Origin: Margaritispora aquatica
Lineage: Eukaryota; Ascomycota; Leotiomycetes; Helotiales; Discinellaceae
Direction of reading: 5' to 3'
NCBI GenBank assembly: GCA_007644065.1
Contig: VJWN01000013.1
Location: 1,302,001 to 1,366,000 of the forward strand
Length of the DNA stretch: 64,000 bases
Shown here: positions 1 through 10,642 of the stretch, piece after piece
Position numbering within the stretch: position 1 is the stretch's first letter
How the letters are laid out: every line of letters starts with the position of its first letter
Translations under genes and position numbers: made by a program
The notes under the pieces: generated by a model
Seen by the model: the letters and a program-made list of their open reading frames with translations, nothing else
What the model was told of the DNA's origin: nothing
Databases searched by the model: none

Positions 1-2459
1 TCGTGTTCTTCCCCATTCCTTAGAGCCTGGAATGGGTCTTGTTGAGCGACTGGTACAAAAGGCGCTTCGTCTGCCAGATTTTGCACAATATGTTCATCGT
101 TGGGCCCAGGCTCGTCCTGATTCCTATCGTCGCCTATTCCACCCCAAAGAAAATCTGCTACAGCTCCAAGTACTCCTTGGGGTTCTGCAGGTCTCGGTAG
201 TGTTGCTTCTTGTGGCGGTGGCAGAACTGGCTCATGTTCTTGGTCAGTATCAGACCCAAATCCCCCAACTGGATTTCTTTCGAAGACTTCGTCCCAATCC
301 TCATGAACGCGAGTGACACCATCTGTACCGATTACTTCTACAGGCCCGTTTTCCTCAAATTGACCAGGGTTGTGCCCAGTAGTTCCTGAAGTATATTGTG
401 TGTTGGTAGCATTCTGGAGATTCTCGTCCTTGTTTATTGCTTGCGTCGGTTCAACCTCGTGACCGCTGGTTTGAGACTGTGTCTCTTCTTCTTCTTCTTT
501 AAGAACTTCGAGATCTGTATTCAGGTTGAGTTCACCAACAACCGATTTACGGATCTCATCTTCGTCATCGGTTAGATTTGAGAATGTCCAGCTGTCACGA
601 GAGAGAGGTGATCGGGAATCAAGGATTGGAGGCCCGTCTGATACAGAGCGTGGCCGGTTAACTCGCCAAGTCGATTCACTTCCAGGCCAACGTGTCTGAA
701 AATATCTCAAATCATCTGTGTCTTCTGATTCTGATTCATCCAGAGCGATGCCTTTGCCTTTGTCAGCAAAGTTATCTTGAATGTCACTGTCTCTCGGGTC
801 GTTTAATGTAATATTCCTATCATTTCGGCTGTCAGACGTCTCTTCGACTTCGATATCTACCCATTTCTCGGCGCTACTATGACCACTTGATGGTCGAGCA
901 TCAGCACTACCCACACTGCTGCTCGCAGAACTCTGAAATGGGTGTTCATTGTGAAAGTCCGAGGAAGATGGGGGAAGTGGAGGTAGTGGCGTTTCTGACT
1001 GTATCGGATTCTGCAGTATTCGCATAGCATTGACCCAATATCGCATCTGGTCACCCTTGTTCTCACGCTCGATGATGCGCAATACCTCACGTGGGTTGCT
1101 GTCAGCCCGCCTCCAAATGGCGAGAAATTCTTCCGTCATTCGTGGTTCCTCTGTGAGAACTCTCTGGATTTCAGCAGCCGGAGACAGAGCATCTCTAATT
1201 GGAGCCGGGCGATTGGTTGCAGAGGATACGCCGCCGCTGTTTTCTTCCACATCCTCCCAAATAGGGTCTTCGGGATTCTCATGGTTGACTATCTCCTCAG
1301 GAGCTCGTCGAGCCCTCCGGCGAGCTCGAGCAACACGTCGCTGACCAATGTCTCGCTGTTCTCTTAGGCGACGTATTTCATCGCGATCAACTAATAATTC
1401 TTGTGGCTCTTCTGGTGCAACTTGGACCTCCCTGGGGCGATCTGGAGCGGCGGCAGCAAATTCAGCGTTGAAACCGGCTCCCATATTGATGCCCGGCTGT
1501 TGCTGGACGACCCATTCTCTGATGAGAAAGACAAGAATAAAACAAAAGACTACCAGGAATGTGATGACATAGCCTTCAGTAATGGTGATGACGAGCTGGT
1601 TGATCGCGGAGTGCCGTGTTAAGTTTTGCAGAAAAGATACTTCGCTCAATAATGATGATGGCTGTGTTGTTATGGATACATCACCCAGGTGTTGATTCGC
1701 AACTGCCTTGCCAGACGCAGCTTGCATACCAAGGGCATAGCTGAGAGTTTTGACCAACCCACTGGCAAGCGGGTCGGTTGCACTGATGTTAAGCGTCTGG
1801 GTCACTGGGGTGAACAGGCCTATAATGATATCGACAATTCCAGCTACTCCTGCAGGGCTGGTTGGTTTGGCTTGGAGTGGTGACGCGGGAGATGTTCCAT
1901 TCTCTGCCAGACTTGCTACCTGTAGTTGGCGTAATAGTCCCATGCTTGATGAATTCTTTTCCAATTTCAAGACCGCGTTCGTTGGCCATCCCCCATCACT
2001 GAACCAAAACAACAGTCGCCATACCTGTCTGATGGTAAATGGCAATACTCCTAACCAGACTGTGACTACCAGGCAAAATCTCAACCACGTTCCCATATTC
2101 TTCAAACTGTGAAGCACAACATGCCGGATGAGGACGAATATTGGTAATGACTGGGGCATATTTGGCGAGTAAAGTTTTGTAAATCGAAACGGCGTCTTGC
2201 ACAGCTCGCAGTGCTTTTTCTGAGAATGCGATAACCATTCCATCAAACAGTCCTGATGCACGTATTTAATGCTGCCACTGCATTTACACGGATGGAAAAG
2301 AGGCTCCGCATCGCTGCCCTCGCCTCTGCAGATTCTGCAGAGACTCACATCTCCCATTCCATCCTCCCCACCATTGTTCGGATCGTAGTCTGGATCATTC
2401 ATGATATCCGGAGTCACTGTGCTCGGCATAGGCCCAACGACATCCTCTCGATCTGCCAT
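1..2459 (-). CDS. SSM4: Doa10/Ssm4-like RING-CH E3 ubiquitin ligase, N-terminal part (runs off left edge)
   Basis: This frame is open from an ATG at 2459 to the window edge, about 819 codons with no stop and no need for an intron. The C4HC3 RING-CH domain lies at residues 41-87: C41-x2-C44, C58-K-C60, H68-x2-C71, C84-x2-C87, with the typical HPCKCSGSIKYVHQDCL stretch. Two hydrophobic segments follow (about residues 115-145 and 265-295), then a long acidic, Ser-rich linker. In the Doa10/Ssm4/MARCH6 family this N-terminal RING-CH with a large multi-pass body resides in the ER and nuclear envelope and ubiquitinates ERAD-C and ERAD-M substrates with Ubc6/Ubc7. The remaining transmembrane segments would lie left of the window. 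A smaller MARCH-type protein is less likely given the long linker after two membrane segments. Confidence 0.85.
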   Translation of the reverse strand, partial: MADREDVVGPMPSTVTPDIMNDPDYDPNNGGEDGMGDVSLCRICRGEGSDAEPLFHPCKCSGSIKYVHQDCLMEWLSHSQKKHCELCKTPFRFTKLYSPNMPQSLPIFVLIRHVVLHSLKNMGTWLRFCLVVTVWLGVLPFTIRQVWRLLFWFSDGGWPTNAVLKLEKNSSSMGLLRQLQVASLAENGTSPASPLQAKPTSPAGVAGIVDIIIGLFTPVTQTLNISATDPLASGLVKTLSYALGMQAASGKAVANQHLGDVSITTQPSSLLSEVSFLQNLTRHSAINQLVITITEGYVITFLVVFCFILVFLIREWVVQQQPGINMGAGFNAEFAAAAPDRPREVQVAPEEPQELLVDRDEIRRLREQRDIGQRRVARARRRARRAPEEIVNHENPEDPIWEDVEENSGGVSSATNRPAPIRDALSPAAEIQRVLTEEPRMTEEFLAIWRRADSNPREVLRIIERENKGDQMRYWVNAMRILQNPIQSETPLPPLPPSSSDFHNEHPFQSSASSSVGSADARPSSGHSSAEKWVDIEVEETSDSRNDRNITLNDPRDSDIQDNFADKGKGIALDESESEDTDDLRYFQTRWPGSESTWRVNRPRSVSDGPPILDSRSPLSRDSWTFSNLTDDEDEIRKSVVGELNLNTDLEVLKEEEEETQSQTSGHEVEPTQAINKDENLQNATNTQYTSGTTGHNPGQFEENGPVEVIGTDGVTRVHEDWDEVFERNPVGGFGSDTDQEHEPVLPPPQEATLPRPAEPQGVLGAVADFLWGGIGDDRNQDEPGPNDEHIVQNLADEAPFVPVAQQDPFQALRNGEEH

Positions 2460-3018
2460 AGCTTCTATTACTAGTTGTGTATTGACTGATAGAAATCGCC
2501 CCAGGTAGTATGCGTTTTCCAAGCAGAATTCAACAGCGCTAAAGGCCGCGCCTTTCTCTCAGCGATGCCGGAAAACCATCTGACAGTGGCGGTCGAGCAT
2601 ACACGTCCTCAGCCCTGCAAGTATGCCACCTTGCTACCAATGGAGGATCCGGATCGAGGTAGGAGAGTAGGAACCTTGGGCGTGAAGCAGGTGATCTGGA
2701 ATAGAGAGGTCTGTAGATTTGCGCTAGAAAATTTCGTTCTTAGGCGTTGATCTGTTGCTTTGTCGTTGAGCAATACAAAGCATAATAGAGATACTTTATG
2801 TCTCTAAGTAGATACAGTACTATGGATCAAGACAATGGATCAACTCCGGATAAATGTAATCGCCGATCCGGCTTGGCACGACACATGAGGCAGGATTCCC
2901 TAAGGTACTTCGGGCAGGTACCTTACCTAAGGTAAAGGTAAGCTAGCGATAATAAAGAATTCGGGGGTCGCAACTGTAAGGATATAAAGATATTCTGTTA
3001 ATGGAGGTGGAGGATAAG

Positions 3019-3051
3019 TCAAGATTTCAAGATTTCAAGATTTCAAGATTC
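3019..3051. repeat. Direct repeat, about 3.9 copies of AAGATTTC
   Basis: Four consecutive near-perfect copies of the 8-mer AAGATTTC, beginning at 3021, lie inside the intergenic region. It is a simple short-period repeat with no further function visible. Confidence 0.9.
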
Positions 3052-3303
3052 TTCTATCATTTGAGTATATGAAGCGTGAGTTATCGCGCACTAAGGTTGC
3101 TCAATACTTCGTAGTTAAATATAAATTGAGTATTGTCGGGCACCTAGCTAGCACCTAAACTCTAAGTTTGAACGGCTTGTCAAATGAATAAAACTCTGGC
3201 TCGAAAGAATCATAGGAATGATAATAGGGAATTGGGTAAAAAATTAAAAATAGACCAGACAAATACAGTAAGACAGAGTTTCTCTCTCTCCTTCGTCTAT
3301 TTC

Positions 3304-3645
3304 TCAAACCATGGGACGAACATGAAACATCTCTGTCGCAGGAGTGAATAATTCGTGATATGGTGACCTGATTATCCAGAGAAGATTCCGAAGCGAATAC
3401 CATGATTTCCTATTGCTATCAATACCTGTTTCGAAATATATGTCTTTGTGTGCAAACCAAAGAACGAAGACTTCCTCGCCACTCAAATTGTTCGTGGCGT
3501 TTATATATGCAGGTGTTTTCAAGGTCTGGGCGACAGTGCTCCTAAAAATCCAAGATCCATTTTCCCCATATGACGTTGATGCTGCTTGTTGTGTATCAGC
3601 CCCTGCGACTGTAGCTTGCTTGTGATCCTTGAAATCCGAAATCAA
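3304..3645 (-). CDS. Doubtful small hypothetical protein (113 aa)
   Basis: A single-exon frame of 113 codons starts at 3645. It has no domain I recognise, no signal peptide and no membrane segment. Its composition is mixed and not obviously repetitive, so it could be real, but a frame this long also occurs by chance. The downstream 250 bases are AT-rich and carry a polypyrimidine tract (3280-3300). It is listed only as a weak candidate. Confidence 0.2.
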   Translation of the reverse strand: MISDFKDHKQATVAGADTQQAASTSYGENGSWIFRSTVAQTLKTPAYINATNNLSGEEVFVLWFAHKDIYFETGIDSNRKSWYSLRNLLWIIRSPYHELFTPATEMFHVRPMV

Positions 3646-4002
3646 AGGAAAGGGAGAGAGAGATAGAACTGTGCCGTCAACTCAATGTAATCAAAATCAA
3701 CAAAATATCTGCCCTCAATTTTCTCGGTCAATAGATTTATATCTTACTCTATATCACATTTGCATTAACTTATTACCTGACTTCGTTCGTGCTGTCGCCT
3801 CTGACCTACCTTTTTCACAGCTTGGTTTGAAAGAACGACATACGACCCCCCCGGCCACTTCCAGCTGTCTTTAAGACCTGGTCCGTGAACCTACATCAAG
3901 AAAGCTATTCGACAATTCACCTTCACCCTCCCACGACTTCTACGAAGCACAAAGGAAAGGAAATTTTTCACAAACGGTACTACAAGCTGTATGTTGTAGA
4001 TC

Positions 4003-7000
4003 ATGGCGGTTGAGAGTAATGGAAAGTCGGTTGAGCCGGCCAAGAAGGTTTCGAATGGTAAAGCATCAAACGGGCAGATGATGAACGGGAAAGTATCGAA
4101 TGGGCAGGCCAAAGCTCCTCTGCCCAAGCCAAAATCGAAGAAGAAGAAGACGAAGGCAAAAGGCTTCAGTATCCTCAGCACAGCTTCCTGGTAAGCGACA
4201 CTAAATGCTGCTTGTCAATCAAAACGCTAACGCATCGGTAGGCTCCTGACGTGGTACTCAATCATTACCATCCTCCTTCGATGTCCAGCAACAGAAAACT
4301 CGCTGAAAGAATCATCTCCCAAGATCTGCAAACCATATTTTCAATTAAGATCTGTGGTAGCTCCGCATCTTGAACCATATTACGATGTATACGCCGCTCC
4401 ATATATAGACGCAGCTCGACCCTATTACAAAATTGTTGATCAGAACGTGTTCACACCTGCGACAGCTCTAGGGAAAAAATATGGCGCTCCGCGAGTGCAA
4501 CAAGCCCAGGCATTTGGGTACGCTCAATGGGAGAAGAATGTGCAGCCTCAGGTCAACAAATATCAAGGACTATTGAAGGACAAATATGACCAGACACTTG
4601 GTCCACATGTCAATACAGTGGTGGCATCAACAAGCCCATACTACGACATTGCTAAGAACAGTGCTCTCCAAACCTACTACGAACATGTTTTACCTACATA
4701 TACAACCGTCCAGCCATATGCCTCTCAAGGTTACGGATTGGCTAGTCAATTTACAACTAGCACAGTCATACCATACACGAAGTGGGCTTGGGGTGTGGGT
4801 GCTGTTTTCCTCGACCGCACTGTCTGGCCCAAAATCCGCATTTTGTATGGCGAAAATGTAGAGCCGCAATTGGTTAGAATTGGTGAACGTTTGGGGCGTT
4901 ATCGTGATGGTAAAAAGTTGATGGCGATTGTAGATGAAGTTAACAGGTAAGCTAGTCTCTTGACATCATTTATTCCATGATACTAATTAATCTCTACAGC
5001 TCTTCGGAAACACCACTTACCTCAACCATTTCCGAGACTACCACTTCAGCCTCAACCTCACTTGCACCAACTGCAACACCCTCTCAATCAACCAGTGCCA
5101 CTGAGGAGGCCACTATCGAGACCTCTGAAGCCCCCGTCCCTGTTCCAGAATCAGAGAAGGAAATACGCGAGAAAGCATCTGCCATTGTGGCACACGACCT
5201 GAAGACATGGCAGGAAAAGTTTGCCAAGGCTGCTGATGAAGGTTCCGATGAATTGGAGGAACGCATAACGGAAATCACCGACAGACTTATTCAAAATCAG
5301 GCACAGAGTGTCGGTGATTCGTTGATCATCCAGCTCGAGGAGACTGTAAAGTCCAGTCTGAGTAGTCTCAAGAGCAGCATCATATCCATTGTCGACAAGT
5401 CAGATGACGCTAGTGGAGCCGAGGAAGCCCTAAGCTCTGCAGTTCGGAAAGCTGGTGTAGCCATCAAGGACAAAGCTCAGTCTGTTAGGGTATGGAGGCA
5501 AAACTTTGACCATGAAACGAACTCTCTCATTAGCAACTCTGCCACAGATACATTCGAGATTCTAGACCATATCCGCGATCTTGGCCTGCAAGAAATAGGT
5601 ATGCGCTGGGCATGGACTGATGGTATTACTCACAAAGACTGGGCAAAATATCACCAACTGAAAACGAAATTTGATGAGTGGCGCTACGATGTCGAGAAGG
5701 TCGCAACTGAACACCCAGGACTTCAAAAAGCACGCGCTGCGTCTGAAGAAATTGAAAACCAAGCAATGGCCATCGCTGAAGATGCGGCAAAAGAGCTCTT
5801 GAGACTAAAGGAGACTGGGAAGTGGAAAATCTCTGCAAAGGACTCGACCGACGACTTCACCACCAAATATATGCCAGCCGCAGCAGCTGTCGCTGGTAAG
5901 AAAGTGGTAGACAAAATCAACGACATCAGTGAAGCCGTTGCCCCTTCGTCTCAAGGTACAGTCGAATCAATCGCTTCGGTTGCTAGCTCTTCCATTGAAG
6001 AGGGACTTTCTTCTGCGTCTTCAGTCGCCTCATCTCTTGCCGAGAGCGTTACCGGAACATCCCAAGGAAGTATTGAAAGCATAGCATCCAGAGCAACAAA
6101 CAGTGTAAGCAGCTTATCGGCAATGGCATCATCCTCAATCATCGGTACAGAACCAGGTGTCGTCGAGCAGGCCACTGATAGCATTAAGTCAGGTGCATCC
6201 ATTGTATCAGAATCGGCCTCAAGCTTGTCCAATGCTGCCAGCTCGTCAGCTTCCTCCGCCAGCAGCCTCGTTTCAGATGCGGCTTCTGATGCATCAAGCT
6301 CATATGACTCTTTCACATCATCTCTTTCGGATTCAGTATCCACGAGCGCCTCAATCGCTTCTAGCTCCATCAGCTCCGGAATTTCATCAGCCTCAAGCAC
6401 TGCATCAAGAAAGGTTTTTGGTGGTGCTATGGCTCAACACGTTGAGGCAAGACAGATCATATTTGAGGATGTGATTGATGATTCGGATGATGAGACATAC
6501 AGTGTCAAGGTGCAAAGCATGGCTAGTCAGGCCGGAGACAAATTTAGCGACATCACAAATGCTGTGAGCGAGGCTCTACTAGGCCCGACTCCAACTCCTG
6601 ATTCAATGACTAAATTGGCTGCTGATAAGTACGCAAGTGCTCTTTCGGCTGCTAGTGTGGCATTGTATGGCACGGAGCAGGGAACAGGTGAAAGCATTTC
6701 AAGCATGGTCACAAGCCGGTATGCCGATGCTGTTGCAGCGTAAGTACCTTATTCCTAAATTGAAAGACACAAACTAATACAATAACAGTGCTAGCTCCAT
6801 TATTTATGGTACAGCCATGCCAGTTACTGAATCGATTGCTGCTCAAGCTACAAGTGCCTATAGTGCTGCTCTTGCTGCTGCCAATGAACAATACTCGAGC
6901 GTGAGGTCGGCAGTTTCCGCCCAGATCTCTGGAGAACCGAAACCTGTTCACCAAGAAATTCTTAGTTCTGCGGAAAAAGCATATTCAGAATATGTTGCGG

Positions 7001-8628
7001 CTGCCAGCTCCAAGTACCAGTTGGCTATCTCCGCTGTTTCTACCGCTGCATATGGGACATCGACACCTGCATATCAATCTATCTTTGAATCAATGTCTCT
7101 GATCGCACAATCGCGACTTTCAGAAGGTTTAAACATAACCTCTGCACAATATAAGGATGCCAAGAGCTATGCTTCCGCTCTTCAAACAGAAGCACCAGAG
7201 AAACAGAAGTTGGGAGCGCAAATTCAGGAACAATACTACGCTGGTGTTGGAATGGCTCATGCTCGTTACTCCGAGTTTTTGGAGGCAGCCTCCTCTGCTA
7301 TTATGCCTGCACCTACACCTTTTCTGCGCCAAGCCAGCGCAAGTATCTTGGGAACACCTACGCACCAATTCCAAGCTATTCTCAATACAGCACTCGTACA
7401 TTATTCTCAGGCTAAGGAGACTGCTTCTTCGCAACTGGATGAGGTTGTCGCACAAATTTCCAAGATTGGTAGTGGAAATGAAGACGTGGTCCCGACCGCA
7501 AGTCTTGCTGCAATTGCTTCATCTCGTTACAGCGCTGCCATCGCTAGTGCATCCGCTTCTTACTGGAGTGTTCACTCTGTGGTTACACAGAAGATGCAGG
7601 ATGGAGCCTCTGCCGCATCATCGGCAGTTATCGGCAGCGAAACACCTTGGACTGAATCCGTTGCCTCTGCTGCCAGCGAGAACTGGGAATCTCTCATCAC
7701 TAAAGCTAGTAGCCAGATCTATGGTGCACCAACTCCTTACTTTGTTACACGCAGACTCTTGTCTGAAGCTAAGGAATATGCTGCCCAAGCTACAGATGGC
7801 GCTGCCGCACAGTATTCAGCTGTTCAGTCGCTTATTGGCGAGCTCGTCTACGGCAAGGAGCCTGATTTCACTGAAAGTGTTTATAAACGCCTAAGCGTTG
7901 CGTACTATACTGGAGCTGGGCAGGTCGCATCCTCCGCATCTTCATATGCTAGTGAGGCCTATGCATCTGCTAGCTCTGTTGTAAACTCAGTATTTACGCC
8001 CCCTCCAACTTTGGAAGCAATTCTCGACTCTGCAGCATCACGTGTCAATGAAGCAGTTGATGCAGCAAGCATTCAATTTTATGGAACTCAGAAAGGTTCA
8101 TATGAAGAAGCTGTCTCTTCTGCTTCCTCTGCCTATAGCTCTATGTCCAGCGCTGTCTCTGAACAGGTTTACGGCTCAAGTACCGGAGATGTCGAAGCTG
8201 CCCAAAGCTCAATTGCTGATGCAGCATCCTCTGCCCAGAAGGCACTCTCAGAGGCTCTTTACGGCACACCAACTGGATCGTACGAGAGTATTACGAGTGC
8301 GGCTGGTGGCACTTATGCATCTGCGACTGCAGCAGTCGCTGAGAATATTGCTGCTGTATCATCTATTGCTGGTGAGAAGTATGCCTCTGCACACGCTGCC
8401 GCAAGTGAGGCCATCTACGGCCCTGAGAAGGGCGCTTTAGAGAGCGCTCAATCACGCCTTACCGCTGCTGTTGAGTCAGCTCGTGTCAAGCTTGCCGAGT
8501 ATGCATCTAACGCTGGTGAGGGTGCCAGCGCCGCTGTAAGCCAGGCCAGTGAAGGTGTTGAGGAGTTTGCAAGTAGTGTAAGCAGTGTAGTCAGCTCTGC
8601 CACAGCTAGAGCGAAAGATGAGTTGTGA
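4003..8628 (+). CDS. Large Ala/Ser-rich repeat protein with N-terminal membrane anchor (1,490 aa, 4 exons)
   Basis: Exons are 4003-4190, 4242-4946, 5000-6739 and 6789-8628. Every junction is GT..AG with intact phase (introns 51, 53 and 49 nt; branch site GCTAAC near 4225). The N-terminus is Lys/Asn/Gly-rich and ends in a run of lysines, followed by one hydrophobic segment (residues 55-76), which suggests a type II signal anchor. Residues about 95-290 are Tyr/Pro/Ala-rich with PYYD and PYI motifs. Residues 300-480 are helical. From about residue 590 on, roughly 18 degenerate units carry a core like YGTPTGSYESI, embedded in Ala/Ser helices. I do not recognise a catalytic domain. Similar large fungal proteins are often labelled hypothetical. 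Function is unknown; a structural or scaffold role at an endomembrane is a guess. Confidence 0.85.
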
Positions 8629-9595
8629 AGTGTAACATATCACGATTACGATGGTACGAATGACGGACGACAGAAAAAGTCACTGAGAAATCACCTGGAT
8701 GGTGGATGGCAGGAAAGAAGGATGTATCAAAACCAAGAAAAGAAGGGCGGAACAGGACCGGCTGTATAATCTTTCTTTTGCAACTTTCTGGGTTGCGAAA
8801 TTGCACTTAGATGGAGGTGGTGGTGGTGGTGGTGATGGTGGTCAAATAGAGGGACTGCCTCGTGACCTTGCGAGCATGGCAACAATTATGTCGTTTTTCC
8901 TTTATATGCTTTGCGATTATGCGTCTCTCTTTTTATTATTCGGCGATATCCCATCTGTATGTAATTTAGTTTATGCTTAATGTTTGAACAAGAAACGATT
9001 AGCATCTATTTAGTTAATGTGTTTCCCCTTGCATTCTTGTGAATCGTGGTTAGTATGTTAGGTGTCTCAAACCCTATCCACTTACTACTTTTCATTAGAG
9101 AAAGAGAGTAGTTTGGAAAGGCCAGGTGTGGATGGGTGCCCTGATAAACACTATAGAGCTATTTAGGCTCCGACGAATTTGGAACTTCCTGTCTTGGTTA
9201 GTCCTCTAGTGTACTACAGCGACCTGTGGTGTCCTGTCCTGCATCCTCTCATACCTAGCGAGATCAGGTTTGTCTTTTCCGAACAAGCAAATATGTTTGA
9301 ACACTATCGACAAATTGTTCATGCTCACACATCAATCATCAAGATCTTGAAAAAGCTCACAGCATCTCCTTATCCCCCACACCTGCATGTGTAGATCAAC
9401 GTCTTTTTCTCTTGTCTGTCCATTCTCTATATTTCTTAAATTTCGGGTCTCCGATCCTTTATTCTAGGCACTTATCCAGACTTTGCCAACAGCCCTCTCT
9501 CACAGGTAAGCCAGCTATAAAAAGCCCCTAGTTAAGTAGCAATTCCATGATTTCCAAGTCACTTCGCTCAAGCAGACACGGAAGTTCTGCCTTTG
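8629..9595. other. Intergenic, 3' flank of the repeat-protein gene
   Basis: It contains the probable 3' UTR of the upstream gene and a GGT microsatellite (8814-8842). No supported gene was seen on either strand. Confidence 0.6.
8814..8842. repeat. GGT/GAT microsatellite
   Basis: A run of GGT triplets interrupted once by GAT, located in the probable 3' flank of the repeat-protein gene. Confidence 0.9.
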
Positions 9596-10642
9596 TCGTA
9601 TAGCTAAACGAAAAATCTGTAGCTCAATGCACTCCATAAACACCGTAGGAGTTATTTTCACATTCACCTTCAGAGCCTGAATATTCATTGGTTGAGCTAT
9701 CGTAGTGCAACGAAACTCCAAAGTTATCTAAAATCCCCGCTTATTCTCTACTCATTCTGTAATGAATTGAAATGTCGTAGTGCAACGAAAGTTGATGATC
9801 CCCGCTTATTTCCTACTTTTCAATAATGAATTAAGATGTCGTAGTGCAACGAAATTTAAAGATCCCAGCTAACGGACCACTTGTCAATAATGAATCTGCA
9901 AGGTCGTAGTGCAACGAAACTCCAAATTTATCTTAAGTCTCCGCTTATTTCCCACTTATTCCACAATGAATGTAGAGAATCGTAGTGCAACGAAAGTCAA
10001 TAATTCCCGATCATAGTCAACTTGTCAATAATGAATCTGAAAGGCTGGGATGTTGTCGTGCAACGAAAGCTAAAAAGCTCCACTCATACTTTAGTTTCCA
10101 ACAATGAATCCGAAAGGCTTTATTGTCGTAGTGCAACGAAGACTCAAGCTACCAATCAGATCCTTAGTCTGATGTTGAGGCTGTATGGTCGAAGTGCATC
10201 GAAACGACCAATTTTATCTTGAGTCTCCACTTATATCATAATGAGTTGGAAAGGCTGGGGACGTAGTGCAACAAAACATGAACTTTCCAATCAGATACTC
10301 CGTCTGACAATGAGGCTATATGCGTAGTGCAACGAAAGTCAAGAATCCATACTAACACTCCACTTGTCAACAATGAATCTGAAAGGCTCGGAAATCGTAG
10401 TGCAACAAGCCTCTGGCTCCCAATCAAATCACTAGCACAGTAACGAGGCTCTATTATCGTAGTGCAACGAAAGATTCATGATAATCCAGAGTCTCAGCTT
10501 ATATCCATTGAGTTGAATAGGTTAAGATATCGTATTGCAACGAAATGATAAAGCACTTCTGACAGGATCTAACTTGAACTTTAGCTAGCTCCACAGAGAA
10601 TCCGCTCTCTCCTCAAGACTGAAATATTGTCATCCAACGAAA
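9596..10642. repeat. Degenerate tandem array, core TCGTAGTGCAACGAAA, about 15 units
   Basis: Core copies begin at about 9596, 9700, 9775, 9839, 9904, 9980, 10053, 10126, 10189, 10261, 10322, 10395, 10457, 10530 and 10627. Successive distances inside the clear part are 61-76 bp. Each core has 4-bp inverted arms, TCGT and ACGA, around a 6-nt centre. The sequences between cores are homologous to each other, not unique: one type contains AATGAATCTGAAAGGCT, the other CAATCAGATNCT..GTCTGA..GAGGCT. From 10053 on these alternate, giving a higher-order period of about 133-136 bp. The outer units (9596 and 10627) are the most decayed. No open frame runs through it and both flanks are gene-free. Confidence 0.9.

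Larger units (their letters stand above)
2460..4002. other. Intergenic, divergent promoter region
   Basis: This stretch separates the divergently transcribed Doa10-like gene and the repeat-protein gene, so it should hold both promoters. It has a short direct repeat at 3019-3051 and a ACCTTACCTAAGGTAA palindromic patch near 2920-2937. One doubtful reading frame (3304-3645, minus) is listed separately. The last 200 bases before 4003 are pyrimidine-rich, as is usual upstream of fungal start codons. Confidence 0.6.

Noticed and set aside
7157..7894. 245-codon frame inside exon 4 of the repeat protein
   Set aside because: An alternative-frame shadow of the Ala/Ser repeats with low-complexity Leu/His-rich translation.
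9596..10642. CRISPR-like repeat/spacer array
   Set aside because: The spacers are homologous to one another and the core is degenerate; the host is a eukaryote and no cas-like gene is near. It is a diverged tandem satellite.
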